This document shows, in pieces, positions 27,196 to 35,128 of a DNA stretch of 64,000 bases (position 1 is its first letter; each line of letters opens with the position of its first letter). The DNA comes from an uncultured Collinsella sp. (lineage in GTDB: Bacteria > Actinomycetota > Coriobacteriia > Coriobacteriales > Coriobacteriaceae), in contig UQWS01000002.1 in assembly GCA_900544875.1 (NCBI GenBank), positions 62,001-126,000 on the forward strand, read 5' to 3'. The notes beneath the pieces were generated by a model. It did no database searches. It saw only the letters and a list, made by a program, of their open reading frames with translations, and was not told the origin of the DNA. The position numbers and the translations under genes are program-made.

Positions 27196-27229
27196 GGGGC
27201 AGACTCCGCACTGGAGTTTGCCCCGTTTT
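27196..27229 (+). terminator. Terminator between major pilin and sortase
   Basis: GGGGCAGACTCC pairs with GGAGTTTGCCCC, then GTTTTG. It lies between the pilin genes and the sortase gene, so sortase expression should be lower or separately controlled. Confidence 0.85.
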
Positions 27230-27304
27230 GTATCTGCGAGCCCGCGCTGCGCTATCCTGCTTGGTGCAGCTCTCTAGCGCAACCTGACGAAAGTGGTGTG
27301 GCCG

Positions 27305-28195
27305 ATGTCACGTGCAAACAAACACTCCAAGCCCGCGGGCGGCAAGCGCCGCCGCAAGCGGCTGCCGCGTTGGGCCGACCGGCTCATCACCATCGTTATC
27401 ATCCTTATTGGCGTGGGCCTTATGACCTGGCCGTGGATCTTGGACCGGATCGAGGCCTCGGGCGTGTTCAACCAGATCAGCACTGTGTCCAGCACCGTGG
27501 ACGCGCTGTCTGCCGAGGAGCGCGAGCGCATCCTGCTCCAGGCGCGCTCCTTTAACGAGCAGCTGGCGGGCGAGCCCACCGAGCTCCCCGCCGACCAGAT
27601 CGAGCCTTACGCCCAGCAGCTCATCTTTGACCGCGACCCCATGATGAGCTGGGTCGAAATCCCCTCCATCGATGTGAGCATGCCCATTTACCACGGCACG
27701 AGCGAGGAGGTCCTCATGGCGGGCGCCGGCCACCTGGAGGGCACGAGCCTGCCGGTGGGCGGCACCTCGACGCATTGCGTGCTCACCGCGCACTCGGGCA
27801 TGCGCAACCTGAGCATGTTCGACGACATCCATTCGCTGGAGCCCGGCGACCTGGTGCTGCTGCACACCATGAACAAGACGCTCGCCTACAAGATGGTGGA
27901 CTCCGAGGTGGTGCTACCCGAGGAGATGGAGTCGCTGACCATCGAGCCCGGAGCCGACAAGGTGACGCTCGTCACCTGCACGCCCTACGGCGTAAACGAC
28001 CATCGCCTGCTGGTGCATTGCGTGCGCACCAAGTACAACAAGAAGGACGTCGACAAGCAAAAGTCGCTGGCCGGCCGCCACTGGGGCAAGCGCGAGTTTG
28101 CCGTGCTCATCGTGGTCGTGGCCATTGTGCTGTTGCTACTGGACATCGTGATCCACGCGGTCCGCAAGCGCCGCAAGACCAAGGCCTCGGCATAA
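27305..28195 (+). CDS. Class C (pilin) sortase
   Basis: A 296-residue transpeptidase that polymerises pilins through the Lys of the pilin motif. It has an N-terminal membrane helix (about 27-44), a lid-like DP segment (RDPMMSW, about 110-116), catalytic His163 (LTAHSG), Cys225 (TLVTCTPYG) and Arg234 (HRLLV), and a second membrane helix near the C-terminus (about 263-283) with a basic tail, all typical of class C. The start is uncertain: ATG at 27305 or GTG at 27293. It is the only sortase in the window, so it probably serves all three upstream substrates. Confidence 0.92.
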   Translation: MSRANKHSKPAGGKRRRKRLPRWADRLITIVIILIGVGLMTWPWILDRIEASGVFNQISTVSSTVDALSAEERERILLQARSFNEQLAGEPTELPADQIEPYAQQLIFDRDPMMSWVEIPSIDVSMPIYHGTSEEVLMAGAGHLEGTSLPVGGTSTHCVLTAHSGMRNLSMFDDIHSLEPGDLVLLHTMNKTLAYKMVDSEVVLPEEMESLTIEPGADKVTLVTCTPYGVNDHRLLVHCVRTKYNKKDVDKQKSLAGRHWGKREFAVLIVVVAIVLLLLDIVIHAVRKRRKTKASA

Positions 28196-28337
28196 GACAT
28201 TCTGCGGAACCGCCAGCCCGCCGCCTGCCAACCGCCGCCCTCGTTACGTTTTCGCTGCATTTGGGTAAAGCACCTGCTCCAAGCGGCGTTGCCTTGTATA
28301 CTAGAGCGGTTTATCTGTTATGCGGAAGGGAGCGCCT

Positions 28338-28649
28338 ATGGCACTCAGCGAGAAAGACGTGCGCGGCATCGCCGAGTACGCAAAGATCGCACTGACCGAT
28401 GACGAGCTCACCCAGATGACGTCCTACATGAACGACGCCGTCCAGATGCTCGAGCCCGTCTTGCAATATGACTTGCCCGACGTGGAGCCCACGTTCCATC
28501 CCATCGGAAGCCTGTCCAACGTGATGGGTGACGACCTGCGCGAGCCCGAGCGCGATCTGCCGCTCGACGTTGCGCTCGAAAACGCCGGCAGCGCGCGCGA
28601 CCGCTACTTCCGCGTGCCGTCCATTTTGGGAGAGGGGGAGAGCGAGTAA
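28338..28649 (+). CDS. gatC: Asp/Glu-tRNA amidotransferase subunit C
   Basis: A 103-residue GatC that stabilises the GatCAB amidotransferase, which converts Glu-tRNA(Gln) or Asp-tRNA(Asn) to the amide form. Family features are VRGIAEYAKIALTDDELTQM at the start and the central DVEPTFHPI. The last A of its TAA stop codon is the first A of the gatA ATG. GGAAGGGAG precedes the start. A -10 box TATACT lies at 28297-28302. Confidence 0.95.
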   Translation: MALSEKDVRGIAEYAKIALTDDELTQMTSYMNDAVQMLEPVLQYDLPDVEPTFHPIGSLSNVMGDDLREPERDLPLDVALENAGSARDRYFRVPSILGEGESE

Positions 28650-30163
28650 TGGCGCTAAGCTTCGATTCCCTTACCGCCGCCCAGATTGCCGCGGGCGTTG
28701 CCGCCGGCGACTTTACCGCTACCGAGGTGGCCCAGGCCTCTCTTGCCGCCATCGAGGCGCGCGAGGGCGGGGTCCAGGCATTCCTGCAGGTGGCGCCCGA
28801 GCTTGCGCTCGAGGCCGCTGCGCGCGTGGATGCCGACCGTGCCGCAGGCAAGCCGCTGCCTCCGCTCGCGGGCGTGCCGCTGGCCATCAAGGACAACATG
28901 AACCTTGTGGGCACGCGTACCACCTGCGCTTCCCGCATGCTCGGGGACTACCAGAGCGTCTACACCGCCACCTGCGTCCAGCGGATGCTCGATGCCGGCT
29001 GCCTGCCCATGGGCAAGGCAAACATGGACGAGTTTGCCTTTGGCAGCTCCACCGAGAGCTCGGCGTTCCACCGCACCAACAACCCCTGGGATACCGAGCG
29101 CGTGCCCGGCGGCTCCTCGGGCGGCTCTGCTGCCGCCGTCGCCGCGGGCGAGGTCGCGCTCTCGCTGGGCTCGGATACCGGCGGCTCCATTCGTCAGCCG
29201 GCGTCGCTGTGCGGCGTGGTGGGCTTTAAGCCCACGTATGGCGCCGTGAGCCGTTACGGCGTGGTTGCCTTTGGCTCGTCGCTCGACCAGGTGGGCCCCT
29301 TTGGCCGCACGGTCGAGGATGTCGCGCTGGCCATGAACGCGCTTACCGGCGCGGGCCACGATCCGTACGACTGCACCAGCCAGGATTGCGCCGTCGACTT
29401 TACCGAGCACCTCAACGACAGCATCGAGGGCAAGCACGTGGGCATCATCCCCGCGTTTATGGAGGCCGAGGGCCTGACGCCCGAGGTCAAGGCCGCTGTT
29501 CAGCGCGCCGCCCAGGAGCTGCAGAACCAGGGTGCCAAGCTGGTCGAGGTCGACCTGCCACACCTGGACGCCGCCATCGCCGCCTACTACGTCATCGGCC
29601 CGGCCGAGGCGTTCTCCAACCTGGCCCGCTTCGACGGCATTCGCTACGGCTACCAGGAGGAGGGCTGCGCCAACCTGTCCGACCAGAGCTCGCTTTCGCG
29701 CGCCCACGGCTTTGGCGCCGAGGCCAAGCGCCGTCAGATGCTCGGCGCCTACCTGCTGAGCTCGGGCGTGTACGACAAGTACTACTACGCTGCGCAAAAG
29801 GCCCGCACGCTCATCACGCAGGACTACGACGCCGCGTATGCCAAGGTGGACACTATTCTCATGCCCGCCTCGCCGCGCACGGCCTTTAAGTTTGGCGAGA
29901 TCAGCGACCCCACGCAGATGTACCTCTCCGACCTGTACACCATCTCGCTCAACATTTGCGGCAACGGTGGTATCTCGGTGCCGCTGGGCCTGGGCGAGGA
30001 TACTCAGCTGCCCGTTTCTGCCCAGCTGGTGGGTCCGGCGTTTAAGGACCGTCAACTGCTCACGTTTGCCCGCGCCCTGGAGCGCGGCTTTGCCGATGCC
30101 GCCACGGGTGCGCCCGCGCTTTCCGTCGCGCCCGAATTTGCCGGGAAGGGAGGCGAGCTGTAA
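28649..30163 (+). CDS. gatA: Asp/Glu-tRNA amidotransferase subunit A
   Basis: A 504-residue amidase-signature enzyme that releases ammonia from glutamine for the tRNA amidation. The Ser-cisSer-Lys triad is visible: Lys in PLAIKDNMN (about 79), cis-Ser and Gly-rich loop PGGSSGGSAAAVAAG (about 152-166) and the nucleophile region GSDTGGSIRQPA (about 174-185). Length is normal. It overlaps gatC and gatB by one base each, so the three subunits are translationally coupled. Confidence 0.97.
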   Translation: MALSFDSLTAAQIAAGVAAGDFTATEVAQASLAAIEAREGGVQAFLQVAPELALEAAARVDADRAAGKPLPPLAGVPLAIKDNMNLVGTRTTCASRMLGDYQSVYTATCVQRMLDAGCLPMGKANMDEFAFGSSTESSAFHRTNNPWDTERVPGGSSGGSAAAVAAGEVALSLGSDTGGSIRQPASLCGVVGFKPTYGAVSRYGVVAFGSSLDQVGPFGRTVEDVALAMNALTGAGHDPYDCTSQDCAVDFTEHLNDSIEGKHVGIIPAFMEAEGLTPEVKAAVQRAAQELQNQGAKLVEVDLPHLDAAIAAYYVIGPAEAFSNLARFDGIRYGYQEEGCANLSDQSSLSRAHGFGAEAKRRQMLGAYLLSSGVYDKYYYAAQKARTLITQDYDAAYAKVDTILMPASPRTAFKFGEISDPTQMYLSDLYTISLNICGNGGISVPLGLGEDTQLPVSAQLVGPAFKDRQLLTFARALERGFADAATGAPALSVAPEFAGKGGEL

Positions 30164-31839
30164 TGAAGGAGCTTTCCGAGGTCCTGCAGGATTGGGAGGC
30201 CGTGATCGGCCTGGAGATCCATACCGAGCTCACCGCACTCGATACCAAGATGTTCTGCAACTGCAAGCTCAGCCACGATGACGAGCCCAACGCCAACGTG
30301 TGCCCGGTGTGCCTGGGCCTGCCCGGCGCCCTGCCGGTGCCCAACAAGCGCGCCATCGAGAGCATCGTCAAGGCCGGCCTCGCCACCAACTGCGAGATCC
30401 AGCGCCACTCGATGTTCTACCGCAAGCACTACTTCTACCCCGACATGGCCAAGAACTTCCAAACCACGCAGGGTCCGGTCGCTTTTGCCATGTACGGTCA
30501 CCTGGACCTGGACGTGACCGGTCGCGGTGCCGCCGAGCGCCCCGACTGCGCATTTGGCGAGGCCGAGGCCCAGAGCCTGGCGAGCGCCTCGGCCAACGCC
30601 GAGGGCCTGTCCACGTCCATGACGTCGACCATGCGCGAGGGCACCCAGCGCGCCGGCCACCTGGCCAGCTATGACGCGTCCAACCTGCAGATGCCCGAGC
30701 GTCGCGAGGACGGTTCCTACACGGTGCCCATCCGCATCCTGCGCATCCACATGGAGGAGGACGCAGCCAAGATGGTGCACGTGGGCGGTGCCGAGGGCCG
30801 CATTACCGCCGCGGCCGAGTCGCTCGTCGACTACAACCGCTGCGGCACGCCTTTGATTGAGCTCGTGACCGAGCCCGACTTGCGTACGCCCGAGGAGGCT
30901 CGCCTGTTTATGGAGAAGCTCCGTCGCATCTTTGTGACGCTGGGCATTTCGGACTGCTCCATGGAGAAGGGCTCCATGCGTTGCGACGGCAACGTGTCGC
31001 TTCGCCGCCGCGGCGAGACCAAGCTGGGCACCAAGACCGAGCTCAAGAACCTCAACTCATTTAAGAGCCTGCACGACGGCCTTGCCTACGAGATTTGCCG
31101 CCAGGCCGAGGTACTCGAGGAGGGCGGCATCATCTATCAAGAGACCCGCCACTGGGAGCCCAGCCGCAAGCGCACCGTGGTCATGCGTGTGAAGGAAACG
31201 GCCGACGACTATCGCCTGTTCCCCGACCCCGATCTGGCGCCGTTCGATCTGGACGACGAGTTCATCGACCGTTGCCGTGGCGAGATCCCCGAGCTGCCCG
31301 ATGCCAAGCGCGCCCGTTTTGAGGCCGACTTTGGCATTAAGGCGGCGGATGCCGAGCAAATCGCCGGCGACCCCGAGTTTGCCGACTTCTTTGAGGCCGC
31401 TGCTGCCGGTATGGCCGGCAAAGAGGCCCAGACGGCCGCAAACCTGCTGGTGAACGAGATGATCGCCTATCTTAAGGGCGCAGGCGTGTCGCTCGCCGAG
31501 TCCGGCATCGCGCCGGCCCAGGTGGCAGCCCTTGCCAAGCTGCTGGCGACCGATGCCATCAGCTCCAACCAGGCGCACGAGGTCTTTGAGGCCATGGCCC
31601 AGACCGGCGACGACCCCAACAAGATCGTCGACGAGCGCGGCATGCGTCAGGTAAGCGATGCCGGCGCGTTGCAGCCGATCGTGGACGAGGTGCTGGCAAA
31701 CTGTGCCGATCAGGCGCAGCAGTATCGTGACGGCAACCAGAAGGTCATCGGCTTTTTGGTAGGCCAGTGCATGAAGGCGAGCCGCGGCAAGGGCAACCCG
31801 AAGCTCTTCAACGAGTTGCTGAGAACGTCGCTCTCGTAA
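30163..31839 (+). CDS. gatB: Asp/Glu-tRNA amidotransferase subunit B
   Basis: A 558-residue tRNA-binding and kinase subunit that activates the misacylated tRNA with ATP. Visible features are VIGLEIHTELTA, the zinc-binding Cys cluster (CNCKLS ... CPVCLGLPG), DYNRCGTPLIELVTEPD and KTELKNLNS, and a C-terminal YqeY-like helical domain (about 400-558). An array of palindromic elements begins four bases after its stop codon. Confidence 0.97.
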   Translation: MKELSEVLQDWEAVIGLEIHTELTALDTKMFCNCKLSHDDEPNANVCPVCLGLPGALPVPNKRAIESIVKAGLATNCEIQRHSMFYRKHYFYPDMAKNFQTTQGPVAFAMYGHLDLDVTGRGAAERPDCAFGEAEAQSLASASANAEGLSTSMTSTMREGTQRAGHLASYDASNLQMPERREDGSYTVPIRILRIHMEEDAAKMVHVGGAEGRITAAAESLVDYNRCGTPLIELVTEPDLRTPEEARLFMEKLRRIFVTLGISDCSMEKGSMRCDGNVSLRRRGETKLGTKTELKNLNSFKSLHDGLAYEICRQAEVLEEGGIIYQETRHWEPSRKRTVVMRVKETADDYRLFPDPDLAPFDLDDEFIDRCRGEIPELPDAKRARFEADFGIKAADAEQIAGDPEFADFFEAAAAGMAGKEAQTAANLLVNEMIAYLKGAGVSLAESGIAPAQVAALAKLLATDAISSNQAHEVFEAMAQTGDDPNKIVDERGMRQVSDAGALQPIVDEVLANCADQAQQYRDGNQKVIGFLVGQCMKASRGKGNPKLFNELLRTSLS

Positions 31840-31842
31840 ACG

Positions 31843-31978
31843 GGAACCGAGGGGCCGGGCGCAGGGCCTTGCCTCTCAATTTCGGACAGTCCTGACTCAC
31901 GACGGAGGCGCCACTGGCGCCTCCTGTTCGTGCGGAACTCATTGAGAGGCAAGGCCCTGCGCCCGGCCCCTCGGTTCC
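31843..31978 (+). repeat. Nested palindromic 3'-UTR element E1
   Basis: Perfect 38-base inverted arms (31843-31880 and 31941-31978) enclose a 60-base core. The core has TCGGACAGTCCTGACTC, then CACGA, an inner hairpin GGAGGCGCC-ACT-GGCGCCTCC (31904-31924), then TCGTG and CGGAACTC. CACGA and TCGTG also pair. The element at 52019 has the same conserved single-stranded segments with quite different stems. Lies in sense orientation after gatB. Confidence 0.8.
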
Positions 31979-32182
31979 GTAACGACTCGGCCGTTCGGGT
32001 CAGGCGGGGCTGAATGGAATAGAGTGAATGGGCGCGCCGTTGGCGCGCCCATTGTTTTGGAGGGAACTCATTTTGAGGAAGCACCCGCCCTGCCGGGCCC
32101 CCGGGTTTCGTGGCGACTCGGCCTTTCGGGTCAGGTGGGCTGGATTGAATTTGGTGAATGAGGGCGCCGATGGCGCCCTCAT
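31941..32182 (+). repeat. Tandem repeat units with hairpins after E1
   Basis: Two diverged units of about 120 bases. Each runs GGAACTCATT, a G/C-rich stretch, CGACTCGGCC, TTCGGGTCAGG, then a perfect hairpin. Hairpins: 32028-32052 (ATGGGCGCGCC-GTT-GGCGCGCCCAT) and 32158-32182 (ATGAGGGCGCC-GAT-GGCGCCCTCAT). The last is followed by TCTTTA and sits at the end of the convergent AraC-type gene, so it likely stops transcription from both sides. Confidence 0.75.
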
Positions 32183-32185
32183 TCT

Positions 32186-33205
32186 TTATATATGTTGGGA
32201 GCGCCAAGCGGTGGGGGTGGTGCCGGTGTGTTGCTTGAAGGCTTGGGCGAAGGCGGCCTGCTGAGGGTAGCCTAGACGCTCTGCCACCTGCGCTATCGTG
32301 AGCGCGCTATCGGCCAAAAGGTCCTGTGCTCGCTCCATACGGCGTCTGCGAATGTAGGCGCCCAGGGACTCGTCAGTTTGGGCCTTAAAGGTGGCGCATA
32401 GCTTGGAGCGGCTTGTGTAGAGCCTCTCGGCCACCTCGTTGATACCCACACGCCTGCCTTTGTCGAGCGCGCGCTCAATCATTGCCGTTGCTTCTTCGGC
32501 AATGGTCACGCTGGCGCGTGTGTCTGCCGCCTGCCGCGCCTGCTTGTGGGCCGCGCGCGAACAGGCGAGCTCCGCGACCATGGTCTCCACGATGCCCTGC
32601 ATATAGACGTGTCCGCCTGCGGTGCGGGCGCGGTCCTCGTTAATCCTGCGCAACGTGTGGCAGATGGCAGACGTCGCCTCCTCGTGCCATGGCTCGGCAA
32701 ACGCCTCAAAGACCCCCGCGAACTCGGTAGGATAGCAATGCTCCAGCTCGTCAAAATACCCGGGCAAAAAGAGCACCGAGCGTGAGTGATAGAGTTGCCC
32801 TGCAAACAGCGGGCTTAGCTCCTCGCCGCAGCTATCTTGGATAAAGCTGCAGACTGCGCTGTTCGGCCACGGCCCGCGCAGCGGCTTGAGGTTCGCAGGC
32901 GTTATGCCGGCTTCGGGCATACACATGAGCGTGGGCGCGCTGACCTCGCTCACGCACGCGTACGGTTCGGGCGTGTATTCGGCTAGGTGCATGTTGTGCA
33001 TCGGGGTAATGAAATGCTCCATGACGATGCAGGTGGGGGAGAGGGGCATGATCCATGCGCGTCCGTGCGCCCGATCGTTTGCCACCTCACCGGTAAAGAC
33101 GGCGCCCTTGCCGGAGAACTCCAAGCCAAACTGCTCAAACTGCGGTGCGTAGAGCTCGGTTATATCGGTTGTCGCCCGCCGCATTTTCAAAAGCGTCCCC
33201 TTCAT
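32186..33205 (-). CDS. AraC-family transcriptional regulator
   Basis: About 339 residues. A long N-terminal sensor region of unknown ligand is followed by a C-terminal AraC/XylS double helix-turn-helix (about the last 100 residues): GINEVAERLYTSRSKLCATFK, then SLGAYIRRRRMERAQDLL, then TIAQVAERLGYPQQAAFAQAFK. The start is uncertain: ATG at 33205 is used, a TTG at 33232 with AAGG upstream is possible, and an internal ATG at 33184 is a third option. It is divergent from an ABC exporter pair that it probably controls. This layout recalls YbtA with YbtPQ in yersiniabactin uptake, but siderophore transport here is only a guess. Confidence 0.85.
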   Translation of the reverse strand: MKGTLLKMRRATTDITELYAPQFEQFGLEFSGKGAVFTGEVANDRAHGRAWIMPLSPTCIVMEHFITPMHNMHLAEYTPEPYACVSEVSAPTLMCMPEAGITPANLKPLRGPWPNSAVCSFIQDSCGEELSPLFAGQLYHSRSVLFLPGYFDELEHCYPTEFAGVFEAFAEPWHEEATSAICHTLRRINEDRARTAGGHVYMQGIVETMVAELACSRAAHKQARQAADTRASVTIAEEATAMIERALDKGRRVGINEVAERLYTSRSKLCATFKAQTDESLGAYIRRRRMERAQDLLADSALTIAQVAERLGYPQQAAFAQAFKQHTGTTPTAWRSQHI

Positions 33206-33264
33206 TTGCGAAAACGTCCACGCCTGGCCCAATTGTGTGCCTTGGCTAACACGCCCATGATAAG

Positions 33265-33296
33265 TTTCTTACGGTTAACTCTCAAGCCGTTAGAAA
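33265..33296. promoter_or_regulatory. Inverted repeat upstream of the ABC pair
   Basis: TTTCTTACGG (33265-33274) and CCGTTAGAAA (33287-33296) match as inverted repeats at 9 of 10 positions. They lie between the divergent regulator and transporter genes, just before the transporter ribosome binding site. A candidate operator for the AraC-type protein. Confidence 0.45.
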
Positions 33297-33304
33297 GGAA
33301 TCTC

Positions 33305-35128
33305 ATGGCAAAGGGATCAAAAAAGGAAGGTGGCGGCATCGGCGAGCTGCTTGCATATGCCGGTGAACGTAAATTCCTAACGTATTTGGGCATGGCCCTC
33401 TCGGCGCTCTCGCAGCTGCTGAGCTTTGGCCCGTACGCGTGCATCTGGCTTGTTGCGCGAGATCTTATCGCCGTGGCGCCCAACTGGAGCGAGGCCGCCA
33501 ATATCGCGATGTATGGTTGGTGGGCTGTGGGCTTTGCCCTGGCGAGCATTGTGGTCTATTTTGTGGGACTCATGTGCACGCACCTGTCCGCGTTTCGCTG
33601 CGCATCCAATATCCGCAAGACCACGAGTGAGCATCTGCTCAAGTTGCCGCTCGGCTACTTTGACACGCACGCCACCGGTGAGCTGCGCCGTATCGTAGAC
33701 GGATGCGCTGCCTCCACCGAGACGCTGCTCGCACACATGCTGCCCGATATCGCCGGCGCCACCGCCATGGTCGTGGGCCTGCTCGTGCTGCTTTTCGCCC
33801 TCGATTGGCGTTTGGGTGCGGCATGCCTAATCTCGGTCGTCGTTTCGTTTTGCGCCATGGCCACCATGATGAGCGGCAAGGGCGCCGAGTTTATGAAGGC
33901 TTACATGGGCGCGCTGGTCAAGATGAACAAGACCGGCACCGAATACGTACGCGGCATCCCCGTGGTCAAGGTCTTCCAGCAGACGGTCTACTCCTTTAAG
34001 GCGTTTCACGATGCGATCGCCGAATACGCCGACATGGCGCAAAGCTATGCGGGCACGTTCTGCCGAGGCCCGCAGGTGCTCAACCTTACCGCGCTCAATG
34101 GCCTCGTGGCATTTCTTTTGCCCGTGGCGTTGCTGTTGGCGCCGGGCGAGACGGACTTCGCGCACTTTATGGTCAACTTCACGTTTTACGCGATCTTTTC
34201 GGCCGTGGTGCCGACGGCCATGACCAAGCTCATGTTTGTGGGCGAGGCGTCTCAGATGAGTGCCGATTCGCTGGCGCGCATCCGAAGCGTTATGGATTCC
34301 AAGCAGCTCTCCGTGCCTGCCCAGCCCAAGCACCCTATCGGCAGCGATGTGCGCTTTGAGGATGTAAGCTTTACCTACGAGGTTGCCGAAGCGCCTGCCG
34401 TCGATCATGTGAGCTTTAGCGTTTCCGCGGGTAGCACCCTCGCCCTGGTGGGTCCCTCGGGCGGCGGTAAGTCAACCTGCGCCAGCCTGATCCCGCGTTT
34501 TTGGGATGTTTCTTCGGGTCGAGTGCTCGTAGGCGGTGTGGACGTTCGCGACATGGACCCGCACGAGCTTATGGACCAGGTTGCCTTCGTGTTCCAGACC
34601 AACCAGCTGTTCCGGCAAACACTTGCCGATAACGTGCGTGCCTCCAAGCCCACGGCCACTGACGACGAAGTGCGTGCGGCCCTCTCCGCAGCTCAGTGCG
34701 ACGACATTGTGGCCAAGCTCCCGCAGGGTATTAACACCATGCTCGGTGCTGGAGGGGCATATCTTTCGGGCGGCGAGGTGCAGCGCGTAGCACTCGCCCG
34801 CGCGATCCTTAAAGACGCGCCTATCGTGGTGCTCGATGAGGCCACGGCGTTTGCCGACCCCGAGAACGAGGCGCTCATCCAGCGTGCCTTTAGCAAGCTG
34901 GCGGCGGGTCGCACAGTCATTATGATCGCGCACCGGCTTTCGACCGTGGTGGGGGCCGACAAGATCGTGGTGCTCAACCAAGGTAGCGTGCAGGAGACTG
35001 GCACCCATGCCGAGCTGCTGTCCCAAAACGGTCTATACGCCAAGATGTGGGCCGAATACGAACAGGCCGCGAGCTGGAAGATCACTGCTGCCGCGGATGC
35101 CGCCGTCACGAAGGGAGGCGAGGCCTAA
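33305..35128 (+). CDS. ABC transporter, fused membrane and ATPase domains (first of pair)
   Basis: A 607-residue half-transporter. Six membrane helices (about 20-310) precede a nucleotide-binding domain with Walker A GPSGGGKST, signature LSGGEVQRV and Walker B VVLDEATAFAD. The catalytic Glu is present, unlike in the degenerate subunit at 9539. GAAAGGAATCTC precedes the ATG at 33305; the longer upstream reading frame is not supported. The second subunit follows with no gap. Substrate unknown. Confidence 0.9.
   Translation: MAKGSKKEGGGIGELLAYAGERKFLTYLGMALSALSQLLSFGPYACIWLVARDLIAVAPNWSEAANIAMYGWWAVGFALASIVVYFVGLMCTHLSAFRCASNIRKTTSEHLLKLPLGYFDTHATGELRRIVDGCAASTETLLAHMLPDIAGATAMVVGLLVLLFALDWRLGAACLISVVVSFCAMATMMSGKGAEFMKAYMGALVKMNKTGTEYVRGIPVVKVFQQTVYSFKAFHDAIAEYADMAQSYAGTFCRGPQVLNLTALNGLVAFLLPVALLLAPGETDFAHFMVNFTFYAIFSAVVPTAMTKLMFVGEASQMSADSLARIRSVMDSKQLSVPAQPKHPIGSDVRFEDVSFTYEVAEAPAVDHVSFSVSAGSTLALVGPSGGGKSTCASLIPRFWDVSSGRVLVGGVDVRDMDPHELMDQVAFVFQTNQLFRQTLADNVRASKPTATDDEVRAALSAAQCDDIVAKLPQGINTMLGAGGAYLSGGEVQRVALARAILKDAPIVVLDEATAFADPENEALIQRAFSKLAAGRTVIMIAHRLSTVVGADKIVVLNQGSVQETGTHAELLSQNGLYAKMWAEYEQAASWKITAAADAAVTKGGEA

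Noticed and set aside
31843..32182. CRISPR-like array
   Set aside because: Repeats are long, few, nested palindromes with no uniform spacers and no cas genes nearby.
31710..32207. 165-codon minus-strand frame across the gatB 3' end and the palindrome array
   Set aside because: Created by the GC-rich repeats; translation is repetitive and has no plausible start signal.
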